From CAYRNR01 sp964425605 (GTDB lineage: Bacteria; Myxococcota_A; UBA796; UBA9615; CAYRNR01): a DNA stretch of 64,000 bases. The notes beneath the pieces are model-generated. The model was not told the origin of the DNA. It did no database searches and saw nothing but the letters and a program-made list of their open reading frames with translations. Positions 1 through 8,156 of the stretch are shown here, in pieces. Each line of letters begins with the position of its first letter. Position 1 is the first letter of the stretch. The translations under genes were made by a program, and so were the position numbers. The DNA lies in assembly GCA_964425605.1 (NCBI GenBank), contig CAYRNR010000009.1:37649-101648 (forward strand). Reading direction: 5' to 3'.

Positions 1-843
1 AACATCCTCGGCGACTTCGGCTGCTCGTCGTTCTCGGTGTGGGGCGAGGCCTCGGCCACCGGCGACACCATCCACGCGCGCAACTTCGACTGGGCCATCG
101 ATCCCGGCGGCGTGTTCCTGGAACAGCACATCCTCAAGACCTACGACTCGTCCGAGCAAGGTGGCGCCCGGTACGCCTCGCTGACCGTGCCCGGTCTGAT
201 CGGCTGCATGAGCTGCATCACCGCCGAGGGCCGCGCCATCACCATGCACAACGTCGGCGGCCTCGAGGCCACCCAGTCCACCGGCATCTACCCCCGCATG
301 CTCGCCACCCGCGCCGCCCTGGCAGCCACCTGGCAATCGGACGACCCCGCGGCCTCGGCCGAAGCGGTGCTCGAGGCCGCGCTCCAGCGCGTGGGCAACA
401 ACCTGCACCTCTCCTACCCCACCGGATCGGACAGCCCCGGCGGCGCCGTGGTGTTCGAGTACGACGGCGCCACGGACCACGAGGACGGCCAGGCCACCGT
501 GCGCGAGCCCGGCTACGACGTCGACCTCACCACCCCCGACGCGGTCGCCTGCACCAACCACTACGTGCAGCGCACCGATCCCCCCTCGGAGGGAGACTCC
601 TTCGACCGGCAGCAGACCCTCCTCACCGGCATCGACGCGTCCGTCGCCGCCGGCGGTCTGGACGCCGACGGCGCCCACGCGCTCATCGCGCAGGTCGCCA
701 ACGGGTACACCGCCCACAGCGTGGTCGTGGATTCGGCCGCGGGTGTGTTGAGGGTGTACGTGGCGCCGGAGCCGGGAACGCCGGCGACGGACGCGGAGCC
801 GCACGTGATCGACCTCACTGCCCTGTTCGACAGCGGTGAGTGA
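1..843 (+). CDS. C45-type Ntn-hydrolase (acyltransferase/amidase-like), 5' end outside window
   Basis: The reading frame is open from base 1, so the start and any signal peptide lie upstream; 280 residues are visible. Codons 7-11 read GCSSF, followed by a VWG and a GRT-like GDTIHARNFDW segment. This is the arrangement of the N-terminal nucleophile Cys (codon 8, after autocatalytic cleavage) in peptidase family C45 / acyl-CoA:6-aminopenicillanate acyltransferase-like proteins, and of related secreted Cys hydrolases that cleave linear amides. The later CTNHY segment matches the family's conserved Asn-His block. The substrate cannot be told from sequence. The stop overlaps the start of the next gene by 8 bases, so the two are probably co-translated. 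The GTG at 37 is internal to the conserved block and should not be used as the start. Confidence 0.72.
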   Translation, partial: NILGDFGCSSFSVWGEASATGDTIHARNFDWAIDPGGVFLEQHILKTYDSSEQGGARYASLTVPGLIGCMSCITAEGRAITMHNVGGLEATQSTGIYPRMLATRAALAATWQSDDPAASAEAVLEAALQRVGNNLHLSYPTGSDSPGGAVVFEYDGATDHEDGQATVREPGYDVDLTTPDAVACTNHYVQRTDPPSEGDSFDRQQTLLTGIDASVAAGGLDADGAHALIAQVANGYTAHSVVVDSAAGVLRVYVAPEPGTPATDAEPHVIDLTALFDSGE

Positions 844-1912
844 CGTGGGGCCGGTGCGGCGCGCGGTGCTCCCGTGGGCGCCCGTGTTCGGCCTGCTCCT
901 GGGCTCGTGCGGGGACACCACCTGGAGCGGCGACGGCGCACCTGGACCTGCGGATGACGACGACTCCGAGTCCACGGATCATGGCGAACGGCCGGAGCAC
1001 GAGTGGGGCCCGGTGGAGCCGAGTCTGGACGGCTTCGAGCTGATCCCGGCGGGCTCCTTCACCATGGGGTGTTCGCCGGGAGACACCCAGTGTTGCCGGA
1101 CCGATTGCTGGTGGCCGTTCGACATCGAGAAGCCCCACGAGGTCGTCCTCACCCGCGATTTCTGGATGAAGGCCACCGAGGTCACCCAGGGCGAGCTGCT
1201 GACCCTCACCGGCCGCAACCCGACCGTGTTCACCGGCTGCGGCCACGACTGCCCGGCCGACGGCCTCACCTGGTGGCAGACCGTGGGCTACGCCAACGAA
1301 CTGTCCATGTCCGAAGGCCTGGTCCCCTGCTACTACTCCGACGAGGCCTCGACAGTGCCCTATGACATGGCCGCAGGCGACGCGAGGGCCTGGCCACACT
1401 GGGTGGAGGGGCTCGACTGCGAGGGGTATCGGCTCCCCACGGAGGCGGAGTGGGAGTACGCCGCGCGCGCCGGCACGACGACCCCCCTGTTCACCGGGGA
1501 CGCCTCCGACGCGAACCTCGATCCCATCGCCTGGTACGGGCGCAACTCCGACTGTAGCTACGCCGGGTGCGAGCTGGAGAACTGCCGCGACTCCACGGGG
1601 GCGCCGCCTTCGGGCACCCACGCCGTGGCGAGCAAGCTGCCCAACGACTGGGGGCTGTACGACACGTCGGGCAATCTGTGGGAGTTCGTCTGGGATTTCT
1701 TCGGCGAGTACCACGACGGTCCGGTGGAGGACCCCACGGGACCCATCGAGGCTGCCGCGGGGTTCCACGTGGCGCGGGGGGGGTCCTGGCTCAACTTCAC
1801 CGTCGAGGCCCGGACGTCGACGCGGGACGGGGACGACTGCACCTGCGACCCGGACAACGGCCCCGGTTCCCACACGGGATTCAGGCTGGCGCGGACGTAC
1901 CATCCGGAGTGA
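836..1912 (+). CDS. FGE/SUMF1-fold lipoprotein without the catalytic Cys pair
   Basis: This 358-residue protein starts with GTG overlapping the previous stop. It has a lipoprotein signal ending LLLGSC, a short Asp-rich spacer (DDDDSES), then one FGE-sulfatase (formylglycine-generating-enzyme fold) domain from about residue 65 to the end. Family motifs visible are FTMGCSPG, ATEVTQGE, YRLPTEAEWEYAARAG, TSGNLWEFVWD and a terminal GFRLAR. In true FGE the segment after the RGGS block carries two Cys five residues apart that bind copper. Here the block is RGGSWLNFTVEAR, with no Cys, so oxygen-dependent Cys oxidation is not expected. Extra Cys pairs (QCC, CTCD) suggest a disulfide-rich exported fold. 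A binding role is more likely than an enzymatic one; this is inference. Confidence 0.85.
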   Translation: MSDVGPVRRAVLPWAPVFGLLLGSCGDTTWSGDGAPGPADDDDSESTDHGERPEHEWGPVEPSLDGFELIPAGSFTMGCSPGDTQCCRTDCWWPFDIEKPHEVVLTRDFWMKATEVTQGELLTLTGRNPTVFTGCGHDCPADGLTWWQTVGYANELSMSEGLVPCYYSDEASTVPYDMAAGDARAWPHWVEGLDCEGYRLPTEAEWEYAARAGTTTPLFTGDASDANLDPIAWYGRNSDCSYAGCELENCRDSTGAPPSGTHAVASKLPNDWGLYDTSGNLWEFVWDFFGEYHDGPVEDPTGPIEAAAGFHVARGGSWLNFTVEARTSTRDGDDCTCDPDNGPGSHTGFRLARTYHPE

Positions 1913-1918
1913 GCCGGC

Positions 1919-4480
1919 CTATCGGGTTTCTTGCGAACTCCCCCTGTTGCGGCGGCGCAGGAGGAAGAACGCTGCCAGAGCGAGAACAGCCGCCCCTCCC
2001 GGGTGCGGGCGAGTCCACAGCTCGCACGAACAGGCCCCGGGTGCCGTGATGACCTCGAAGTCGCCGGCCACCTCCACGCCATAGGGATCGAACTCGTACT
2101 GGAGCGTCACGACGAACTCGCCGGGGTCGATCGGTTCTTCGGGGGCGATGGCCATAACGTCCAGGTCCAGGTGCACGCTTTCGCGCCGGACCAGCTCGTC
2201 GAGCTGGAACCACAAGGTGGTGTCGACGACCTCGGTGGTCCCGGTGACCGGGGCGCCGTCCACGCTGAGCAGGGCCTTGCTGGTGGGGCGGAAGCCGTCG
2301 GGCGGCTCGATGCGGATGCGGTCGAAGCCGAGGTGTTCGGCGCCCGCCACGGCGTCGATGGTGAAGGAGAACGACTGCTTGCCCTGGTCGGCCCGGACCT
2401 TTCCGGGGGTCATCGCGCCGCTGGCCGATTCCAGGGGGTAGCGGCCGATGGCGTGCTCGTCGCAGACGATCCTCCAGGGCGATTCGAAGTCGTGGTCGGA
2501 CCAGCACAGGAGGGCCCGGCCGTCGCTCGTGCCGAGGAGGGCCGGGGTCCTGGCCAGGTGGTCCCCGTCGCCGAACACGCGGTGCTCGGTGATCAGCCCC
2601 TCCTCCACGGCGACCAGGTGGATCTGGGCGCGGTCGACGGCGTCCAGCTGGGACCAGGCGATCCAGACACGCTCCCCTTCGGGAAGCAGGGCCGGCTCCC
2701 AGGCGCCCACGGCGGCCGACGACAGCACCGACGGCTCGCTGAACGCCTTGCCTCCGTTGCGGGAGATCGCGTGGTGGACCTGGTAGCTGCCCGACTCCAT
2801 GTCGGCCCAGACGAGGTGGATTCGGGCGTCGGCGCTGGTGTCGGCGACGGGCTGGATGCTCGGCGTGATGTGACTGGTGACCGCCCAGTCCCGGTTCTGG
2901 AAGCCGCCGCCCTGGGTGGACTTGAGCCAGTAGATCTCGGTGTTCTCGCTGGGGTTCTCGGCGTCCTCGAAGTCGTTGACGTTGGCGCTGAACACCACGA
3001 TGTAGTGCCCCGAGCCCGTGTGGACGAGGGCAGCGTCGCGGGGGAACCGGCGCACGTCGTACAGGTGATCGGTCTGCCGCTTCCAGGTGACGCCGTCGTC
3101 GTCGCTGGTCCAGAACCGCAGGGACCGCGCCTGCGGGTTGTTCTCCATCAGGTGGAGCTCGTCGGTGAACTCGTCGAGCTCGATGTTGGACAGGGGCGTC
3201 GCCGCCTTCTCCAGGGGCTCGTCCAGCGAGCTCCGCCAGCCCACGTCCCCGGCGGTGAGGGTGCGGATGCGCAGGTGCCAGGTCTCGGCGCGCGGCATGA
3301 ACTCCAGGGTGCCCACGACGAGGTCCTCGCCGTTGGTCCAGACCTCGGGGCTGTACTGCAGGGCGCCGCCGCTGGGGAAATCCGTGTCGGTCCAGGTCTC
3401 GCCCCCATCGTGGGAGGCCTGCACGACGACGTGCTGGGAGCCGGCGGAGTCGGTGAGGGTGGGATCCTGGTGCTCCCAGGCTCGCACCGCGAGATCGTCC
3501 TCGCGCATCATCACCGGAGCGAACTGGCCCCCGTGGCGTTGCGCGCCGTCCTCGAGCGCCTCGGTCAGCACCCTCCCGCGGGCGTGGGGCATGGAGACGC
3601 CCATCAACGAGGCCGCCGTGGGGGCCATGTCCAGCAGGGACACGGGATCGTCGGTGCGGAAGCCGGCGCGGATGCCAGGGCCGACCATCAGCAGGAAGGA
3701 CTTGCGGCAGCCGTTGCACGAGCAGTTGTGATCGTGCCAGCCGGTGGAGACGGAGTCGAAGTGGCGGCCGTGGTCGGTGGTGACGAGCAGGGCCGTGCTG
3801 TCGGCGTAGACGGGGTCGTCCTGGAGTTGCTCCCAGAAGTCCACGATCGCCGCGCTGGCGTGGCCCACGGCGCCGGTGTACCCCGCCCAGTTGCCCGCGT
3901 GGCCCATACGATCGCTCTCGTGGAGGTTGAGCAGCACGAGGTTCACCTCGCGCACCGCCATGATCTCCTCGAGCTGCTCCCAGACCCAGTTGTCCGGCAG
4001 CGCCGTGAGGTGGGCGCGGAGCTGGGCTCCCATCTCCGGTCCGTAGCCGGGCGCCACGCTGTGGTGGCAGTCGATCACCTGGCCCGAGTTGGCCACGACC
4101 CAGCACGTGTCGGCGTCCGCGCCGGTCTGGTGACGGTAGAGCTCGAACAGGGTCGGGTGGCGGGAGCTGAGGTACTGGCGTCCCTCGTAGGCCGGCACCG
4201 TGTCGTGGTCCCCCCAGGTCCCCGTGACGAAGACCTGGTGGGCGGGCAAGGTGATGGTCACGCCGCGGTTCTCCACGGTGGTGAACAGGCTGCCCTGGGG
4301 CGCGAGCTCGTCCACCAGCGGCCCGACGAAGCGGGCGTCCGTGTCGTCCATGGCCTCGGAAGAGCGCACGCCGTCCATGACGACGATGAAGACGTGCTCC
4401 ACCTGTTGCGCGTTCACGGGCGCAGTCGACAGCAGCGCGGCTGCCACGGCGAGCGAGCGGGCGAACGGGATGGAAGCCAT
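1919..4480 (-). CDS. Secreted alkaline-phosphatase-superfamily hydrolase with sialidase-like propeller and MYXO-CTERM-like tail
   Basis: This 853-residue protein begins with a signal peptide cleaved near APVNA. Residues about 28-310 are a type I phosphodiesterase/sulfatase-like domain: metal Asp in VVMDGVRS, probable Thr nucleophile in TLPAH (about residue 77) and TTDHGRH metal ligands. The sulfatase CxPxR signature is absent, so a phosphate ester is the more likely substrate. Residues about 330-700 carry Asp-box (BNR) repeats SHDGGETW, SDDDGVTW and SRNGGKAF typical of beta-propellers. The C-terminus has a Cys pair (CSC), a hydrophobic stretch and RRRNR, resembling the MYXO-CTERM surface-sorting signal. 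It converges on the FGE-fold gene with only 6 bases between stops. Specificity is unknown. Confidence 0.8.
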   Translation of the reverse strand: MASIPFARSLAVAAALLSTAPVNAQQVEHVFIVVMDGVRSSEAMDDTDARFVGPLVDELAPQGSLFTTVENRGVTITLPAHQVFVTGTWGDHDTVPAYEGRQYLSSRHPTLFELYRHQTGADADTCWVVANSGQVIDCHHSVAPGYGPEMGAQLRAHLTALPDNWVWEQLEEIMAVREVNLVLLNLHESDRMGHAGNWAGYTGAVGHASAAIVDFWEQLQDDPVYADSTALLVTTDHGRHFDSVSTGWHDHNCSCNGCRKSFLLMVGPGIRAGFRTDDPVSLLDMAPTAASLMGVSMPHARGRVLTEALEDGAQRHGGQFAPVMMREDDLAVRAWEHQDPTLTDSAGSQHVVVQASHDGGETWTDTDFPSGGALQYSPEVWTNGEDLVVGTLEFMPRAETWHLRIRTLTAGDVGWRSSLDEPLEKAATPLSNIELDEFTDELHLMENNPQARSLRFWTSDDDGVTWKRQTDHLYDVRRFPRDAALVHTGSGHYIVVFSANVNDFEDAENPSENTEIYWLKSTQGGGFQNRDWAVTSHITPSIQPVADTSADARIHLVWADMESGSYQVHHAISRNGGKAFSEPSVLSSAAVGAWEPALLPEGERVWIAWSQLDAVDRAQIHLVAVEEGLITEHRVFGDGDHLARTPALLGTSDGRALLCWSDHDFESPWRIVCDEHAIGRYPLESASGAMTPGKVRADQGKQSFSFTIDAVAGAEHLGFDRIRIEPPDGFRPTSKALLSVDGAPVTGTTEVVDTTLWFQLDELVRRESVHLDLDVMAIAPEEPIDPGEFVVTLQYEFDPYGVEVAGDFEVITAPGACSCELWTRPHPGGAAVLALAAFFLLRRRNRGSSQETR

Positions 4481-4507
4481 GGGGAGACCCTCGGCTGGAG
4501 CTTATCA

Positions 4508-4536
4508 GGGGTGGGGAGGGGAGGGGAGGGGAGGGG
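4508..4536 (+). repeat. Six-run G-quadruplex motif
   Basis: Six consecutive GGGG runs are separated by single bases (T, A, A, A, A). This lies in the 70-base gap between two minus-strand genes. Such a tract is predicted to form a very stable quadruplex in the + strand, which is the template strand for both neighbours. No protein is encoded here. Confidence 0.8.
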
Positions 4537-4550
4537 TTGTGCGGGAGGGG

Positions 4551-5426
4551 TCAGTCGCGGGCTTCGTCCCGGGTCCGGTCGCCCGAATTCCGTCGAGAGT
4601 CACGTGTACGAGCGCGATCCTCGCGGCCGTCCCGGTCATCTCGGTCCCGCCGGTCGTCGGCGGCCCGGGCGTCGGAGCGCCCGTTCGAGCCGTTGCCCGT
4701 GGTCACGGTCGCAGACCCCGCGTTGCCGCCTCCGTGAGCACCGCCGTGGTTGCCGGCGGACTGCCCGTGGTTCCCACCGGAGTGGCCGTTGTGATGGCCG
4801 TGGTGGCCGTTGTGATGGCCGTGGTGGCCGTCGTGACGCGGCACCGAATGGCTCGGCACGGGCGGCACGGCGCGGGCGGTGCGCTTCCAGTGGCCGGGGA
4901 CCCAGGCCCAGTGGCCGCCGCGGAGGTCCCAGTGCCCCGGGACCCAGGCCCAGCCGGACTGGGCTGCGGTCCAGACGCCTGGCACCCAGTGCCACGCGCC
5001 GTTGCGGCGAGTCCAGTACCCGTCCACCCAGATGTAGTGTGGGGCCGGTCGGATCGGGCGCACCTCGGCGCGCGCCGGTGGCGGGGCAACGGTGACGTAG
5101 ACGATCTCGGGACCCGGATCGGGCTGGGGCGTCGCTGGTGTCTCCGGCTTGGCATCCACCTCGGGCTTGTTCGGAGCCGTCACCTCGGTGGGCTCGCTCG
5201 CCGTCGCGGGCGGCGTGGGCGCCGGGACGACCTGGGCCTCCTCGGTCACGACCACCGTGACCGGCTGGGGCACCACCACGACGGCGGGCTCGGCCTTGAC
5301 GATCTTGACCGTGGGCGGCGCGGCCGGGGACGGGGTTGCCCGGTTCAGGGCGCTGCACGACGCGATGCCCAGTCCCAGGAGCATCGCCGCGCTGATCCAC
5401 AACATGCGTATCGAAAGCGTTCTCAT
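4551..5426 (-). CDS. WXXGXW-repeat, His-rich lipoprotein
   Basis: This 291-residue protein has a lipoprotein signal ending GIASC (Cys about 24), followed by about 90 residues rich in Pro, Val and Ala that probably span the periplasm or cell wall. Residues about 130-180 hold three to four WxxGxW-type units (WVDGYW, WVPGVW, WVPGHW twice), the YXWGXW family found in exported proteins of unknown function. The next segment is extremely His/Gly/Asn-rich (repeating HHGHHNG, encoded by 21-base repeats around 4780-4840) and could bind divalent metals. The last 50 residues are Arg/Asp-rich and probably disordered. A GGGAG ribosome binding site lies about 7 bases before the ATG. Metal binding is an inference from composition. 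Confidence 0.75.
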   Translation of the reverse strand: MRTLSIRMLWISAAMLLGLGIASCSALNRATPSPAAPPTVKIVKAEPAVVVVPQPVTVVVTEEAQVVPAPTPPATASEPTEVTAPNKPEVDAKPETPATPQPDPGPEIVYVTVAPPPARAEVRPIRPAPHYIWVDGYWTRRNGAWHWVPGVWTAAQSGWAWVPGHWDLRGGHWAWVPGHWKRTARAVPPVPSHSVPRHDGHHGHHNGHHGHHNGHSGGNHGQSAGNHGGAHGGGNAGSATVTTGNGSNGRSDARAADDRRDRDDRDGREDRARTRDSRRNSGDRTRDEARD

Positions 5427-5596
5427 CGTTCATCTCCCATTCATTGGCGCTGTCTAGGGGGACGGACGAGTGGAGGAGAGGTTTCTTCGAACCGAGCGGC
5501 GGGAGGGGTTACCGATGAGCTACCTGGCGCGAGAGAAACACTACAAAAACGATAGATAAGCAGGTATAGAACTCGAACACGGCGAAGGATGGAGAT

Positions 5597-6460
5597 ATGA
5601 CCCGTTTGTGGTGGTTGGCGTTGATGGGGCTCGTGCTGGGTCCGGCGTGCGGGGGGACCGACGACGACGACTCCGGCCCCGCGGACGACGACGACGTGAC
5701 GGCCGGCGATGACGACGTGGCGGACGACGACGTGGCGGACGACGACGACTCCGCTCCTCCGGTCGAGCCCTATGTCACGGGGATCGTCCAGGACGTCACC
5801 TGCACCGAGCTCCTGCCGGGCATCCGCGTGACGATCTGTCAAGACGAGCAGCCCTGCGCGTTCACCGACACCGACGACAGCGGCCGGTTCCTGCTCGAGG
5901 GCCTCGCGGGCGGCCTCCCGGGACAGCTCCACGTGGCGGGCCACATCAACGCCGACATGGAACTCTACAGCGCGGTGGTGGGCGAGCTCGACGTCCCGGA
6001 GACCGGGTTCGTCGAGGCGCAGGCCGCGTGTCTCCCCAAGATCGAGCAGGTGATCCCCCTCGAAGGAGGGATGCAGATCCTCGACGCGGGGGATGGCCTG
6101 AGCCTGGCCCTGGATCCCGACGAGACGATCTGGATCATGGGCGAGCCGCAGCTCGGCGCGGTCGAGGTGCCCTCCTCGGCGTGGCAATACATGCAGGTCG
6201 AGGGCGTCGAGATGCTAGGCGCGTGGGCCACGTACATGTGGGGGGCGACCAGCGAGACGCCCATCCCCGCGACGATGCCCATGCGCGGCGACATCGACTG
6301 CGACACCGACGAGGTGACCGTCTACGTGATGTCCGACGAGGTGTCGGCGCCCGTGGCGGTGGGGCAGGCCGACCTGGACTGCGATGCCCAGACGGTCTCT
6401 ACCGCCGACGGGGAGGGATTGTACGAACTCACGTGGGTCTCGTTCGGGAGACCCGAATGA
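5597..6460 (+). CDS. Poly-Asp-spacer lipoprotein with carboxypeptidase-regulatory-like domain
   Basis: This 287-residue protein has signal and lipobox (LGPAC, Cys 18), then about 35 residues of DDDD/DDDV repeats that form an acidic spacer. From about residue 60 the sequence TGIVQDVTC...LPGIRV, then DTDDSGRFLLEGLAGG, has the layout of a CarboxypepD_reg / transthyretin-like beta-sandwich. The remaining about 170 residues match nothing I recognise. An AAGGA site lies 7 bases before the ATG. It is divergent from the WXXGXW gene across a 170-base intergenic region and is followed 26 bases later by another poly-Asp lipoprotein, so the two are probably one transcript. Confidence 0.75.
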   Translation: MTRLWWLALMGLVLGPACGGTDDDDSGPADDDDVTAGDDDVADDDVADDDDSAPPVEPYVTGIVQDVTCTELLPGIRVTICQDEQPCAFTDTDDSGRFLLEGLAGGLPGQLHVAGHINADMELYSAVVGELDVPETGFVEAQAACLPKIEQVIPLEGGMQILDAGDGLSLALDPDETIWIMGEPQLGAVEVPSSAWQYMQVEGVEMLGAWATYMWGATSETPIPATMPMRGDIDCDTDEVTVYVMSDEVSAPVAVGQADLDCDAQTVSTADGEGLYELTWVSFGRPE

Positions 6461-6486
6461 GGGCCCATGCCCCACCGAGGAGAACG

Positions 6487-7041
6487 ATGCGAGAACTGAT
6501 CCTGGGAATCCTGTCGATGGCCCTGCTGCTCATGGCCGTGCCGGGCTGCGACACCGAAGAAACCGGCGACGACGACGACGTGGTCGGCGACGACGACGCC
6601 GCGGACGACGACGCCGCGGACGACGACGCCGCGGACGACGACGTCGCCGATGACGACGACGACGCGACAGCGGACGACGACGACGCGTCGGACGAGGTCA
6701 TCACACACCTCGTGTCGAGCCTGACCACCGACGTGCAGTACTTCACCTACGTCACCGGCCAGGGGGTCAACGTGAGGTACTTCGCGGTCATGGGTAGCGA
6801 CGGCGACCCCCACGTGGCCTTCGACGCCTGCGACCAGTGTTACCCCGCAGGCCTCGGCTACAGCCAGGCCGGCGAACAGATGGTCTGCAACAACTGCGGC
6901 AACAGCTACCCCATCAACGCCATGGGGACCAAGAACCAGGGCGGCGGCTGCTGGCCCGGCTACATCGAGCTGGAGGTGGTCGGCGACGAGATCCGCATCC
7001 TGGCCTCTGCCCTCGAGGCCGGGAGCTACTACTTCGAGTAG
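6487..7041 (+). CDS. Lipoprotein with DUF2318 (probable metal/Fe-S-binding) domain
   Basis: This 184-residue protein has a lipobox (AVPGC, Cys 21) followed by about 45 residues of DDDDA repeats. The C-terminal about 110 residues match the DUF2318 pattern: VRYFAVMGSDG, then CDQCYP, a GYSQ segment, CNNCGNSYP and a GGGCWPG tail. This gives five closely spaced Cys suited to an iron-sulfur or other metal site. DUF2318 usually sits in membrane proteins near iron-transport genes; here it is a lipid-anchored extracytoplasmic version on an acidic stalk. The ATG at 6487 was chosen because it starts the signal peptide 26 bases after the preceding stop. The function of the domain is not established. Confidence 0.82.
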   Translation: MRELILGILSMALLLMAVPGCDTEETGDDDDVVGDDDAADDDAADDDAADDDVADDDDDATADDDDASDEVITHLVSSLTTDVQYFTYVTGQGVNVRYFAVMGSDGDPHVAFDACDQCYPAGLGYSQAGEQMVCNNCGNSYPINAMGTKNQGGGCWPGYIELEVVGDEIRILASALEAGSYYFE

Positions 7042-7046
7042 TGAGC

Positions 7047-7073
7047 TCCACCCGGTCTGGTGGACTGTTTTCT
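7047..7073 (+). terminator. Probable intrinsic terminator after the DUF2318 gene
   Basis: A perfect 6-base stem (TCCACC at 7047-7052, GGTGGA at 7059-7064) has a 6-base loop and is followed by CTGTTTTCTC. It begins 6 bases after the DUF2318 stop codon. The U-run is short for a high-GC genome. Confidence 0.5.
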
Positions 7074-7181
7074 CAGGCCGCCATGGTTCCCCCCTGTGTA
7101 GTCGGCGACCCGAAGCCAGAGGTCAGGTACAGTCTTCTATCGACGAGTCCCCGAACAGGTGACCCCGTGAGGACAAGCCCG

Positions 7182-8147
7182 ATGCTCGAACGCCGATACC
7201 TCGCCCTGTTGCCCCTGTCCGTCGCCTGCGCCTGGTGGGTGTGCCTGGGGTGCGGAGCGCAACCAGGCGCACCCGCGACCACCGAGAGCGCCGTTCAGAG
7301 CCCGGCGGAGAGTCCCACCGAGGCCCCGACAGCGAGCGAGATCCGTGCCCCGGTGGTCCGCGACATCACCGCCGAGATGAACCAGGAGCCCGCCCTGACC
7401 CTGAATCTCGAGAGCAACCTCATCCTGGGTGATCCCCACAACGAGGTGCTGCCGGTCATGCAGACGCGGCGCGAGGCCCTGGATGCGTGTCTGGTTCCGC
7501 TGGCGACGCGCGACGGAGGGGTGATCCCGGAGATGATCACCGTCACGATCTCCGCGACCGGCCGGCTGACGAAGGTGAACATCATCGGCAGCGCGGAGTC
7601 GATCGAGCAGTGCCTGTTCTCGGCGATGAAGGGGCTGGACTTCGGCGAGGGCTCGGAGCGGTGGGGCGACGTGAAGATACGAAACCCCGCGCCCGCCGCC
7701 ATGACCCGCGATCGCGGCGCGGACCAGCTCACCTGGACGTTCGAGGCCGGGGGGTTCTCGTTCCAGATGACTGCGGTGCGTGCGCCGACCGAGGACGGTT
7801 TCTGGCAGCTGGAGGTCCGGGCCACGGCCACGGCCCTGGAGGAGCCGCGCGGCGTCGGCCATACCCTGCGCACCAACACCAAGCTCGTGCACTCCGACGG
7901 CTCCAGCGAGAACTCGTTCAGCCTGCAGGACTCCACGCCCGTGATCCGCTGCCTGCAGCCCGGGGAGTCGGAGAGTTTCGTGGCCACGCCGTTGGGGAAC
8001 TCGGTCCTCGAGCCCGGCATGCGGTTCGAGGCGCACGCCTACCTGCTCGGCGGCGACTGCGTGGCCGGCAAGGGCCGGTGGGTGGCAGGCACCATCCACC
8101 TGGACTGGAACGAGGGGGACAGGCCGCTGCTGTACGTGACGCCCTGA
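7182..8147 (+). CDS. Lipoprotein of unknown function
   Basis: This 321-residue protein starts at the ATG at 7182 (an in-frame GTG at 7167 is the alternative). It has a signal ending VCLGC (Cys about 24) and then a Pro/Ala/Thr/Glu-rich linker of about 45 residues. The first folded part (about residues 70-160) resembles the energy-transducer-like secreted domains of myxobacteria: a conserved Cys (ACL), ITVTISATGRLTKV and a second Cys (EQCLFSAMKGLDF). In this TonB-C-like arrangement a variable-conserved Cys pair spans a beta-alpha unit. The second half is a beta-rich region with two Cys (IRCLQPGES, GGDCVAGKG). It converges on the decaheme cytochrome gene with 9 bases between stops. Function is not known. 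Confidence 0.65.
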   Translation: MLERRYLALLPLSVACAWWVCLGCGAQPGAPATTESAVQSPAESPTEAPTASEIRAPVVRDITAEMNQEPALTLNLESNLILGDPHNEVLPVMQTRREALDACLVPLATRDGGVIPEMITVTISATGRLTKVNIIGSAESIEQCLFSAMKGLDFGEGSERWGDVKIRNPAPAAMTRDRGADQLTWTFEAGGFSFQMTAVRAPTEDGFWQLEVRATATALEEPRGVGHTLRTNTKLVHSDGSSENSFSLQDSTPVIRCLQPGESESFVATPLGNSVLEPGMRFEAHAYLLGGDCVAGKGRWVAGTIHLDWNEGDRPLLYVTP

Positions 8148-8156
8148 CGGCCCGCC

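Noticed and set aside
4780..4840. The 21-base repeats in the His-rich gene as a non-coding repeat
   Set aside because: They encode in-frame HHGHHNG units of a protein with signal peptide and WXXGXW repeats.
1931..5095. A 1054-codon open frame on the plus strand opposite the phosphatase/propeller gene
   Set aside because: It is the antisense shadow of a high-GC gene. It has no domain pattern, a His/Arg/Gly-rich random composition, and spans two minus-strand genes and the G-quadruplex gap.
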